A stretch of 41,633 nucleotides of DNA from Acephala macrosclerotiorum (taxonomy: Eukaryota > Ascomycota > Leotiomycetes > Helotiales > Mollisiaceae), in the NCBI GenBank assembly GCA_014904845.1, contig MU119588.1, positions 1 through 41,633 of the forward strand, read 5' to 3'. A program made the translations under genes and the position numbers. Shown here in pieces: positions 1 through 9,385 of the stretch. How positions within the stretch are numbered: position 1 is the stretch's first letter; each line of letters begins with the position of its first letter. A model generated the notes under the pieces. That model ran no database searches. It had not been told where the DNA came from and saw nothing but the letters and a program-made list of their open reading frames with translations.

Positions 1-42
<42 letters not shown>

Positions 43-428
43 ACGTTTTTATTTTAATTTTAAATTTTTATAATTTTTTATAAAAACGTTTTTACGAGAT
101 TTATAAAATAAAATATATATTAAATATTAAAAAAAAAAATCGTTCGTTATTAATTCGTTTAATAAATCGTCGAACGAAAATTTTTTTTTTTATATATTTT
201 ATTATATTTTTTTAATTTTATAAAATATTTATAATTTCGAAAAATAATAATTATTAAATTATTTGTTTTTTATATATTAATAAATTTAATTTTTAATTCG
301 AATTTAATATTAAAAATTTAAAAAAATTAAAATTATTTTATTATATTTTTATTATTATAATATTTTTTATTTATAATAAATAATTTTAATTTTTAAATAA
401 AGTTTTTTCTAGTTAAATATAATAAATA
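1..428. other. AT-rich RIP relic at window edge
   Basis: The sequence is almost only A and T and opens with a 38-base T run. Most remaining C and G sit in CpG steps. No reading frame is recognisable. This is what repeat-induced point mutation leaves of old transposon DNA; the source element cannot be identified here. Confidence 0.75.
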
Positions 429-1679
429 TTACGAAATATTGAAATCGTATATAGCGTTTAAACCCTTGTTTAAACTAATAATACTTGACCGCTGTATCAC
501 CGTACGGTGTAAGGGTATATGCAGGAACCCACAAAGCTGAGGGGCTGAACTGCAGGGGTAGAGCGGCCCAGTTGCATTTGGGGCAAGGGAAGTGGTGACT
601 CCGCGAGCCGCGAGCCCCGTTCGAAACCCAACAAAGATGTACACAGTAAGAATACAATTGTGAAATATTTTCGGGTATTAAATATCTCCGCGTAAACTGT
701 TTTGAAACAATAGAACTATGTCAAGTGACTAGAAGTTCGAATATGATTTTCCAACGAATGATAATATCTATTCTGTAAGCACAAATGTGCGGTGTATTTC
801 CGGCTCGGGCGGCTTCGGTTGGGACCTGGCGCATTCGTCAGGGAGTGCAGGCGTCAAACAAGCCCCCTCAACGTCGCGGAAAGCGAAGATAATTGGTTCA
901 GTACTTCTCCCCCTAAAAGCGTATCTAGCTTGGCACAGATGTTTTGACGTAGATCGTACCCTAGCCACGCTACGTTTTAGTTAGGGGGAGGCTCTCAATC
1001 GGAGAAAAAGGTTGCCGATTTTGACACAGTGGGAATATGCAACGAATCCGTGTTTCTACCGACAACCAATTAATATATTGCTTGAGATCTTTTGATGCAA
1101 AGATCGATCAACTTCTCAAGAAGTATACTTGAAGGCTTTATGGGTTTTGGATTGTGGACGAGGCAGAAGCATAGAGTCGAGCAAGGGAGATTTTGGTGTT
1201 CTCGGGTACCAAAATCGGCAGGGTATTTCTCCTACTGAGAGGGGACAGGGTACCCAGCCGGATAATGAGCGAAACGAGGTTGCGCTATAGGGGGAGAATC
1301 GGGGATGCAAGCTAACCTCGAGGCATTTCCATGAGTGGCTGAAGGATTGTCTTCTTAGTGGTCAATTACTCATCTTAGATGCATACAGTGGGTACCAATA
1401 GGCTAGGACGAGTTCCTGCACCTGCCTTGTCAAATTCGTGTCCTCGAGGCTTTGCTTTGGGCTGACCAGTGATGACAGTGGGAACTCAGACGCCAACATC
1501 CAGCCACCCGCAGCCTCCGACCTCCTTTATATGTGGTATGCACGAAGGATCGCAGTCGCAGCACTCTACATAGATTAGACATCATTTTCGCGTTCTTCTT
1601 CTTTGAACAGCAATCTTTCCCCGAGTTCGTCAGAAAAGCAAAATATTTCAACCTTCTGCCTTCCCGAAGCACAATCATC
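429..1679. other. Intergenic, gene-free; upstream region of the GIY-YIG gene
   Basis: Base composition returns to normal at about 430. I see no convincing gene. Two small oddities lie here: a tRNA-like stretch at about 550-630 and a 10-bp inverted repeat (907-916 and 981-990); both are listed under findings. A TATA-like TTTATATG at about 1525 lies some 150 bases before the proposed start at 1680. An in-frame ATG at 1533 would add 49 residues that look like translated leader. Confidence 0.5.
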
Positions 1680-3740
1680 ATGTTTCGGACACCCCAAGGC
1701 GATTCCGAAAGCGACGACGGACAAAGCCCCAATGCTCATCCCCTTAGCACGAATCAAAAGTCCGGATGCAATCACAGAGCATTCGATAGACCGCCTCTCA
1801 AAACCCCATTTCGTCTAAAGTGTGCCACAGCATCTTCGACATTGAGCTCAAGCTCATCCTCGACGACTTCTAGTATTTTTGACGAAGGCTTAACGAGAGC
1901 TGGGACACCGTTCACTCCTCCAATATCCGAGACACCCGACTCGAGCAATGCGGGTAGGCCGAGACTCTCAAGTAATGGCAAATTATCGACCAGTTTGTTC
2001 GTGGAGAGATGTGTGGATACAAGCAATATTCCGTCAGCTACGCCTACAACAACTTCGACAGCGAAGCGGCCCTCCCTATATTTGTCTGATTCTGATTATG
2101 AGTTGCTGGTTGAGGGTGTGAAGAAACTCGGCGTTCAAGACGACGAGCAAGCCTCTAATATCAGGGCTTCTCTAGGCCTGGATAAATCACCAGCTCCGGC
2201 CGGAAGACCACAATTGAAGAAGAGGAGTCGTCAATCTGTGCAAGGAGACGATGGCTATTCCCAGTCGCCGATGAAGAATAGCGTGTCAAATCGCAAGAAC
2301 AAACACCGAAATACTTCTCGGACAGACGAAACGCCACTGGCGGAGCCGAAGGTACGGCGCTCTCTCAACCTTGCAGGGGCAAGGGGCACTCCACGATCCA
2401 GCAAGAGGAAGAGTGCAGAGACTCCTTCTCTTGTCATTACACAAATCGGCAGTGAAGGCAAAGAAATGGTTGCGGACAGCTCCGGCGCGACTGCTCAAAA
2501 TCTACCACACCCTGTTCAATATCGACAGAAAGCCACTCTATCAGCTCCTCGAGCGTCCCACAAACGCTCGGCGTCCGCTCCTAGACCTCACAACAAAAGC
2601 AACATCATCACACAAGATACGCCAATCGCTTTTACAAGTTCAAGAAATACCTCACCGACACAGACGAACGAAGTAGATGCGACAGCCTCTCTAGCTCCGA
2701 CACGTTGTAGCTCTCGGCGTCGTTCAACTGGTTCAGTTGTACCAGAACATACCGTACTTCCACCCATTGAATGTCCAAGTCCTGGGGATGATGGAGTGCC
2801 TAGAGCATTTCCCAGTGAACCCATCAATTTTTCAAAAGTTAGTCGCCAAAGCCCTTCCTCCGAGCCTCTCGAGAAAACGCCAGATCTGCATCCAGACGAA
2901 ACACGCGAGTCCCCAAAACTCGAACACATGCATCCGGAAAAGAAGAGTAAAAACGATTTGAAGAATGAAATTCTCCGTTTAATCAGACGCCAAAAAGGCA
3001 AACACGCCGCAGTGTCGACTTCAAAACACGGCTACGTATATATCTTCAAGTCCGATAGATTTCCAGGACACGTCAAAATCGGGTCAACTGTCAAGGCACC
3101 AGACATTCGCATCAAAGAATGGGGCACAGCTTGCAATTTCAAAGCTATCCAAGTTACGGACAAGAACGATACAGCCTTCAGGTTCTGTAGGATCGTAGAG
3201 CAGATCGTACATGCAGAGCTATACAACGAACAAAAAATATTCTATTGCGATAGATGCAAAATGAAACATAGATTTACGATGGCAAAAAGAGAAAAGGGGA
3301 CGGGGGAAACGGAGCTGGACGTGCGATCCACGGAGCATGGGGAGTGGTTCGAGATCTCCGAAGCTAAGGCCCTGGAAGTGGTGAACAAATGGCGTGACTG
3401 GATGATCCACCAGAAGCCATACAAGGAAGATGCAACGCTTCGTTCCTGCTGGGTCTGGAAGTACGACATGGGGACAAAGTTGATGAAAGGAACAGAAGCA
3501 GAATGGGAGATTTGGCGTCAGTTTGGATGGCTTGATAAATTTTGTCTCATCTGGTATGATCTCAACAAATGGTTGGGAGAAGTTTCGCCGCTGCTGCAGA
3601 AGCTTGTGAATTCTCAAGGGTCAGTTTTCGTGCTTGCTGCAGGCTTTTATTTAGGGACAGTCGGAGTGAACTTGACAAGCTGTCTGACGGTCACAATTTT
3701 TTTGCTCTTGTATCATACCATATGCTTCAACTTCTGCTAG
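1680..3740 (+). CDS. T5orf172 / GIY-YIG nuclease-fold domain protein
   Basis: Single-exon gene, 686 residues from the ATG at 1680, which has A at -3. An upstream in-frame ATG at 1533 is possible but its extension is low-quality. Residues 1 to about 430 are Ser/Thr/Pro-rich and probably disordered. From about residue 449 comes a T5orf172 (DUF1766) domain, a GIY-YIG-like fold, opening GYVYIFKS and followed by VKIGST; it runs to about residue 585. A hydrophobic stretch at about 647-684 (starting FVLAAGFYLG) looks like one or two membrane segments at the very C terminus. Fungal members of this family are common but poorly characterised; nuclease activity is not established. A tail anchor on such a protein is unusual and could place it on an intracellular membrane. 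Family assignment is good, function unknown. Confidence 0.8.
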   Translation: MFRTPQGDSESDDGQSPNAHPLSTNQKSGCNHRAFDRPPLKTPFRLKCATASSTLSSSSSSTTSSIFDEGLTRAGTPFTPPISETPDSSNAGRPRLSSNGKLSTSLFVERCVDTSNIPSATPTTTSTAKRPSLYLSDSDYELLVEGVKKLGVQDDEQASNIRASLGLDKSPAPAGRPQLKKRSRQSVQGDDGYSQSPMKNSVSNRKNKHRNTSRTDETPLAEPKVRRSLNLAGARGTPRSSKRKSAETPSLVITQIGSEGKEMVADSSGATAQNLPHPVQYRQKATLSAPRASHKRSASAPRPHNKSNIITQDTPIAFTSSRNTSPTQTNEVDATASLAPTRCSSRRRSTGSVVPEHTVLPPIECPSPGDDGVPRAFPSEPINFSKVSRQSPSSEPLEKTPDLHPDETRESPKLEHMHPEKKSKNDLKNEILRLIRRQKGKHAAVSTSKHGYVYIFKSDRFPGHVKIGSTVKAPDIRIKEWGTACNFKAIQVTDKNDTAFRFCRIVEQIVHAELYNEQKIFYCDRCKMKHRFTMAKREKGTGETELDVRSTEHGEWFEISEAKALEVVNKWRDWMIHQKPYKEDATLRSCWVWKYDMGTKLMKGTEAEWEIWRQFGWLDKFCLIWYDLNKWLGEVSPLLQKLVNSQGSVFVLAAGFYLGTVGVNLTSCLTVTIFLLLYHTICFNFC

Positions 3741-4443
3741 CCTAAAGCGCGGGATATTTTGCAAATACATCAAACGATATACAGCATGCAGCCGTGGTAT
3801 CCTCGTTAGTTCGTTCGTACGGGTGTTCTTGTTCCACCTTCTGCCCTCGTTCCTCTTTCTCGAGAGAAATGATCTTCACCGAAGTCACCTCAGAAGTTCC
3901 TGGAACATCGTTCCCGGATCCCGACAAATGCCGCCGGCGGCCCAAAGGCCCCCCGTCCCCTTCCCCGCCGAGCGTGAAAAGCAACCGTATGATTTTCCTC
4001 ATAACAGTTTAAATCTTTCCACGCGGCATATCTAAATTCATTATTAGATATTACTATCCTTGAATAAGCGAATTTCGTTCAGGAACAGATGTGTTTGCTA
4101 CAGCTGTTGAAGTAATTACTCAATTAAGATTACTTTACTACTAATTTCTAAGTTCGTTTTTCCGAATATGTTTCTGTTTTACCCACGGCTGACATATAAT
4201 AATTATTGAATCACGTATATTTATCCGGGTTAATAAATAAATTTAATAAATCTTTAAATTAACATTTTTTTTTTATAAAATAATAATTATATATAATATT
4301 ACCAAAAATCGTAAGATTAGTTATAAATAGAAAGGTATACGAATGGCAATTTTTTTTTTAAATAAGCTTCACTTTTCCTACGTAAATACCAAAATGCCTT
4401 TTTGCAACGTGCAACAAAAGGGCACATAGAACATTCCGCAGGA
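3741..4443. other. Intergenic, gene-free, with an AT-rich patch
   Basis: No gene is seen. About 3741-4020 has normal composition with only short meaningless frames. About 4180-4380 is AT-rich with long T runs, a small RIP-like patch. Confidence 0.6.
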
Positions 4444-4722
4444 GTGACCGTTCACCTGGAGAGACCCCGAGCTCTTCGCCTGGATGATTAGTCCCCCATG
4501 TGACTGGTCTTCACCTAGGCTTGGATGGCGTTTTCTTGGTGATCTTGCCTATGTGACTGGTCTCCTCCGGGCGACTGGTCCTCTCATGGGTGATTGGTCT
4601 CCCCAAGAGAACGGTCTCGAGGCGAATGGTCGCTCCAAGTGAACAGTCACTCCTAGGGAATAGTTTCTCGACGTGATTGATCTCTCCAAGTGCATGGTCT
4701 TCCTCCACATAGTGATTTCCCT
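4444..4722. repeat. Decayed minisatellite, unit about 18 bp
   Basis: A core close to TGACTGGTCTCTCC recurs at roughly 4485, 4501, 4554, 4572, 4591, 4610, 4624, 4641, 4659, 4675 and 4692, spaced mostly 17-20 bases, with degenerate copies between and at 4444. Copies differ by point changes, so the array is old. It ends a few bases beyond the stop codon of the RBR ligase gene (4730) and probably lies in its 3' untranslated region or terminator area. Confidence 0.65.
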
Positions 4723-4729
4723 TGGGTAG

Positions 4730-6207
4730 CTACAACCTGTTCTGCCTACACCTCCTGCAAACTTGAATATGACATTGCCTACACTCGAAGATGAACGACG
4801 GCAGCGTTTGGTAACACTCCTCACAGCGGTGTTGCCCCCTAATGTACTGCCAACTCTCATGTTCGCAATTGTGCCTATCCCTTAGATTCTGCGCTGCCGC
4901 TACAACTTGAGCCCTTACTTGTAAGGGGTTAGCGCCCACTGGCCGACGAGCCACGACTTGATTCGCGCGCCTCAGCAAACGTTCTTCGTTCCATTGTGCA
5001 CAAAGACACGTCTTCCAGCGCCGTGCGCAGATGTAGCAGAATTGCGCTCCACAGTAGCAGCTAGGTTACTTAGCGAGACTTCAAAATTGAAGGGATGGGG
5101 AAGTGAGACGAACGTGATATGATTGCATCCAATATCGAGCTCTACTAGTCGACGGCAGGAGTAGCAGCGCTGCCACCCATTCTCAGCCGCAGTTTGTAGC
5201 ACTTGCTGAAGTGCTTTATCGGCTGGGCAGTCTCCCCAATGGCTAGGAGCTTTGCAGAGTGTGCAGGTCACGGTGCTGCAGTCCGGACAAGTGGCCTGCT
5301 CATTAATAATGGCTTGTAGGCGGATAAAGGCCGAGCAAAGGGGATTAGAACAGTATGTCCGATCAAGCGTATCGAATTCGACCTTCTTCTGCTCGTATTG
5401 TTGTAAAAGCTCTGCAGTTAGCAAAATCCGCACGGCCCTAGGGGCAATGGGCTGACGACAGCACCGGGGAGGAAACAGCGAGTCATCGGTCATAGATGCG
5501 CGAAATAGATCTTGCAGACAGTCTCGACAGTATTCGTGATTGCAGGGAACTCGGACCATATCGGAGAGTCGAATGAGCTCTTGACAAGCTATGCAGCGGT
5601 GGTGCAAGGCTTGAGCTGTCTGTCTCGTAGCCGCCCAGCTCGATGACTCCGGTTCGCTCTCAGAAACTGCTTCCATTGTGGTAGATTCGAAGTCGTGCTC
5701 TCTGGCAGGGACTTGAAGAGAGAAGGTTGAAAGCTTGGCAAGTAATGCTTCGTCCATCTCCTTAGAAGCGACGGTCCATGGTGGGATGGAGTTTGGGCCT
5801 GCAACACCACCAAGTCTGCATGCTGTCTGTCGGTCGCTTGCTGCGGTTTGCTCTTGTGATAGCAAAGATGTGAAAAGCTCTCCGTCCGTTTGACAAGCTC
5901 GAGTGATGCTCCTTGTCATCTGCCGGTCGGCAAGTATAGATGCATTACGTAGCAAGTCCTCTCGATACAGGTTTATTGAGAGCTGTGAGTCAGATAGCTC
6001 ACCTTCCCGACCTTTGCCCTTTGTTTCGCATGCTTCGGAGAGGAGTTGGCTGTCTTGGATCTGAAGTTGAATTATCAAGGCTGCGCTGGCTTCGTCCATG
6101 AAATCGAACATATTGGCCATAGTATTAGCAGTTATCGAAAAGAAGAGGGTTAATAAAAGAGAGGATAAAACCTCTGCCATAGGTCTACAAACGGCGTTTC
6201 CCGACAC
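4730..6207 (-). CDS. RING-IBR-RING (RBR) E3 ubiquitin ligase
   Basis: Two exons, complement(4730..5060, 5114..6207), with a 53-nt intron (GTTCGT...CCTAG), giving 474 residues from the first ATG. In-frame ATGs at 6183 and 6120 are alternatives; the later start just before ANMFDFMDEAS resembles fungal relatives. RING1 begins near residue 205 (CIAC, then CNHEYCRDC), IBR near 285 (YCSNPLC, CPDC, CTLC) and RING2 near 345 (CYSC, GCNHITC, CGAQFCYIC). Splicing restores RING2 exactly, which supports the intron. RBR ligases pass ubiquitin through a Cys in RING2; Cys361 in GCNHIT is the matching residue and is present. After RING2 comes an extra Cys/His cluster (HNCEHE, CEEC, CRQC, CRRC), a likely further zinc finger typical of fungal RBR proteins. 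The first about 200 residues are unlike known domains. Substrate unknown. Confidence 0.88.
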
Positions 6208-6220
6208 TTGTTTTGACCGG

Positions 6221-6600
6221 GTAACCGTTTAATGCCTAATTAAAAAAATCGCGATTTCTATTCAAAAAATTATAACTTTGAAAAACTTTTATAAAATTTA
6301 ATAAAATTAAAAATATAATTATTTATATATATATATATATATTTTACTTTAAATTTATATACAATTATTTTTTTTTAAAAAAAAATCTCGTTTATTAATT
6401 CATTAAACGAATTTTTTTTAATTTAATATTTTAATATTTAAAATTTAATTAATTTAAATAAAAATAATTAATTTATTATAAATTTATTATTTAATAATAA
6501 ATACGATTTATAAAAAATATATATATTTATATATATATAATTATTATTTAATTAAAAAAACCAATTAAAAAAACCAGTTAAAAAAACTATACACTTAAAA
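6221..6600. other. AT-rich island between RBR and CYTH genes
   Basis: Sharp switch to nearly pure A/T, including an alternating TA run near 6325-6340. Residual C and G lie mostly in CpG steps, and no frame is present. It lies directly upstream of the RBR start, so it probably forms part of that gene's promoter or a heterochromatic border. Normal composition resumes near 6600, giving about 240 bases of ordinary upstream sequence to the CYTH gene. Confidence 0.65.
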
Positions 6601-6836
6601 AGTTCGAAGATCTTTAAAAATCGTTTGCTCATGTACAAAAATAAGAATTATTCTTCAACGGTCGAGAGTAGTAACTCCCACTCGCACACTTACTAGTAGG
6701 AGCCGATACCCCACTCCCGATTCCGCCAAGCGTGCATGCATGCGCACGGGTGCGCGATCAGAGTCGAACCTCACCACACGTCCAAACACTGAACCGGAGT
6801 CCTAGCTGTCGATAACTCAAAACATCAATCCTGAGG

Positions 6837-7556
6837 ATGCTGAACGTATTCACCAGAAGCAGACATGCATTCCTACGCACGTCCTACCACTTCAGTAAGA
6901 CTGCCTCTACCCATTCAAGCAGGCTGCAAATTCGTCGACTCGAAATGGAGCGCAAGTTTTTAGTCACACCAGCTGTTGTTTCCTACCTGCGTTCCAACGG
7001 CGGAAGTTCAAGATTCAAGAAATACGAGAGCCTTGGAAAGCAGACTACTCACGACACCTACTATGACCGAAACAACCTGCTCTTTTCGAAAGGAGCTTAT
7101 ATTCGTCGGCGAAATGGTCATTGGGAGGCGAAGATCCGCGCCGGCGGCGATTTTATCAATTCAGCTTTCACGGAGATCGATGGTAATAATGCAGTAAAAG
7201 AGGTTATCGAGCAGAACTTGGCTGTCTCCACAAACGGACTTAGTATCGAAGAAATGCTGGAGCCTTGCGCCGAATTTGTCACGGAACGAGAGTCTTGGAT
7301 GGTTGACGGCAGGTTCAAGGTTGACATCGACACAACAGATTTTGGACATACCGTTGGAGAGGTGGAATTGACAAGAACCCTCCAGTATGCTACTGGCGAA
7401 CATTGCGAGGGAAGAGAGGAAAAGGAGACAAAAATGAAGGAAAAGATGGACCAAGAGATCAAGGCTTTCATGCAGTCCTACCCACAAGCATTCCCGGTTG
7501 GACGCCCGCTTGGAAAATTGAGTGCCTACTTCCACAAGCTCGGCCGTAGGATGTGA
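6837..7556 (+). CDS. CYTH-domain protein, thiamine-triphosphatase-like
   Basis: Single exon, 239 residues, ATG with A at -3. The family (triphosphate tunnel metalloenzymes) hydrolyses or binds triphosphates such as thiamine triphosphate using a beta-barrel lined with acidic and basic residues. The signature ExExK is seen as E36-M-E38-R-K40. Further matches to the thiamine-triphosphatase branch are DTYYDRNNLLF, GAYIRRR, EAKIR and a late VGEVELT block. Residues 1-35 precede the domain, are rich in Arg and Ser with only one acidic residue at the end, and look like a mitochondrial presequence (inference); Met37 lies inside the motif, so cannot be the true start. The gene is convergent with the viperin-like gene, 328 bases apart. 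The exact substrate cannot be told from sequence alone. Confidence 0.85.
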   Translation: MLNVFTRSRHAFLRTSYHFSKTASTHSSRLQIRRLEMERKFLVTPAVVSYLRSNGGSSRFKKYESLGKQTTHDTYYDRNNLLFSKGAYIRRRNGHWEAKIRAGGDFINSAFTEIDGNNAVKEVIEQNLAVSTNGLSIEEMLEPCAEFVTERESWMVDGRFKVDIDTTDFGHTVGEVELTRTLQYATGEHCEGREEKETKMKEKMDQEIKAFMQSYPQAFPVGRPLGKLSAYFHKLGRRM

Positions 7557-7884
7557 CTGGGCTGTCTTGGATAGTTGGTGGAGAAGAAGTCATTCACAAA
7601 ATGCTGTGGACGAAGATGCCCTGGAGGAAATAGCTCGACAGTCCCAGTTGAATCCAGATCACTACTTTGGAGTTTCAGGCTAAGGATATTCCTTATCCGC
7701 AAACAAATGCTGTATACCATAATTACTCGCTTTAGCCACAAACAACAAATGGAATTGAGTTCAATTTTGAATGCTACTAGGCCATGCAGGTTTCCACTTG
7801 CAGATTCTCTCTCATACCAGGTGACACTACTTATCCACTGACCATTGCTCCGCCCTTTCTCGCTTGACCACCATGAACGATCTA
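7557..7884. other. Convergent intergenic region
   Basis: 328 bases between the ends of the CYTH gene (+) and the viperin-like gene (-). Contains only their 3' flanks; no other gene seen. Confidence 0.6.
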
Positions 7885-8913
7885 TCACCATTCCATTTCC
7901 TTTGCCTTGTCACCCTTTGAGCCACACCCCGCTTCGCTCGCCTTGGTCCAATCATAAAATCCGCCTCTCTCCACGAACGCATTCCGCTCCCACCTCACTT
8001 GGGTCATCGCCTTCCTCACGCCAACATCCAAGATACTCTCACTTGCTTTCTCCTCCCCATCACCTTTGTCCAGAAAGCGCATGTACTCGTCCAAAATCAA
8101 ATAACTTCCTTTCATCATCTTATTGCTCTCCGGCACGAAACATTTCAAGAGCTTGTGCTTATCGCAAAACACCCTCCACTGCTCATCGCTTACAAGAAAC
8201 GACCGGGCATCGCGCTTGCGCTGTTCATTATCGTTCTCACCGGTGACAATCAGGCACTGGAAGACCTTCCACCGGAAGGGCCGAAGCTGTGTAATTAGAC
8301 CAGTCATGTCTTCATCCCAGTTCAGGCTGCATACAACGGTATTGACTTTGAACTTGATGCGGAACTATTGACACCAACCGGCAACTTTCGTCAGCTGCTC
8401 CACGTTTTCTCCACTTTTGCCTCTTCCGATCTTGATATTTGTCTCTGGGTCAAACGAATCGCAGGATATGGCGAGAATGTCAATGAACGCAGCGTTCTCG
8501 TGCAAGAACTTCTCTGTGATCTTCGAGCCGTTCGACACAATGCTTATACTTTCTATCCCCAGTTCCCCTTTCCCATAGCGGAGAAGCTCACGCATGAACA
8601 TGGGATACAGGAAAGGCTCCCCACCTGCGAAATTCAGCTTCCTCATCCCGGCTTCTTTTAAGAGCTTCATTCCCCGCTTGGCCTCGTCTAGGGAGAGGAT
8701 GCTGGAGGTCTTCTCGGTGTGGAAGCAGAAGCCGCATTCGTAGTTGCATTTGCGGGAGAAGTGGTAATTGACTGAGACTGGGGTTTCGGCTGTGCTTAAT
8801 TGCTGAAATTGATGAAGGTAGTAGTATAAGACGTAGGCAACACCACTCAAGATGCAAAAAGCACCCGTGATACCGGTGACCATTGGACTGCTGAAAATAA
8901 ATGAAGACAACAT
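7885..8913 (-). pseudogene. RSAD2: Viperin-like radical SAM enzyme with one in-frame TAG
   Basis: A viperin homologue read on the minus strand without intron. Residues 1-40 hold a hydrophobic segment (about 11-33), a membrane-associating N terminus as in animal viperin. The radical SAM cluster motif CxxxCxxC is C56-NYE-C60-GF-C63, followed by the AGGEP SAM-binding motif near residue 96. At 8365-8367 a TAG interrupts the frame after GWCQ. Past it the same frame runs on with viperin-typical blocks (FKVNTVV, RWKVFQCL, VPESN, SYLILDEYMRFL) and ends in the C-terminal Trp used by viperin for iron-sulfur delivery. Total about 341 residues plus the stop, near the usual 360. Viperin converts CTP (or another NTP) to a chain-terminating ddhNTP. 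A CAG-to-TAG change is the simplest cause; the stop follows a CAA codon, a context known to favour readthrough. So: recent pseudogene, readthrough gene or sequence error. Identity is sure, status is not. Confidence 0.9.
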
Positions 8914-9301
8914 GGTGAAGATAACATGGTGAGGGTTGGAGTTGTTTTCAGTAGCAATTTTCGGAGGGAATACTTTCGATGATCGAAAATCCAGTCTTTC
9001 TTGGCCTGCCGATGAGTGGCTGGCCTCTTACTCTGCTTGAGTGCTAGCCTACACCCTGTGCACAACGTATGGCTACTCAGGTGTGATCAGTCATTCGAGT
9101 GGGCTAACTCAACCACCCATTCAACCTATCAATAATTTGTAGAGTTATTTCGGCGCAAGCCATTCTCCAAACTTCGAGTCATTTGATCCAATTAAATGCG
9201 AGGATAGTGTTTTGCCCTGTTTAAATGTTGGAAATTGTTGCCCAATGTCTCCTGGTTGGCGCCTAGACCGAAGTGAAAAGCGTGCGTCCAGAGACTCTAT
9301 A
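8914..9301. promoter_or_regulatory. Viperin-side half of a split divergent promoter
   Basis: Upstream flank of the viperin-like gene, ending at the TA target site of the transposon. With 11506-11924 it made one intergenic region of about 0.8 kb between two divergent genes. No specific binding sites can be named with confidence. Inference from gene orientation. Confidence 0.45.
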
Positions 9302-9342
9302 ACCGAATTCCCGTGCCAAAGCACATCCCTGCCAAAAGCACA
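9302..9342 (+). repeat. Left terminal inverted repeat of pogo-type element
   Basis: Matches the complement of 11465-11505 over 41 bases with one C/T difference. Flanked outside by TA. Confidence 0.93.
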
Positions 9343-9385
9343 CACCAAAAAAACCATCAAAATACTCTACCATGATCATTAAACA

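Noticed and set aside
1..38. T run as the poly(A) tail of a LINE on the minus strand
   Set aside because: It lies at the window edge within RIP-type AT-rich DNA and no LINE coding trace follows.
3742..4035. Several 70-86-codon frames on both strands
   Set aside because: Mutually overlapping, no family resemblance and no supporting promoter or start context.
8365..8414. A 50-nt GT...TAG intron that would remove the viperin stop
   Set aside because: It would delete residues conserved in viperin just before FKVNTVV and is not a multiple of three, so the downstream frame would be lost.
9145..9360. Minus-strand 71-codon frame upstream of the transposase
   Set aside because: It crosses the transposon boundary at 9301-9302, so it cannot be an old gene.
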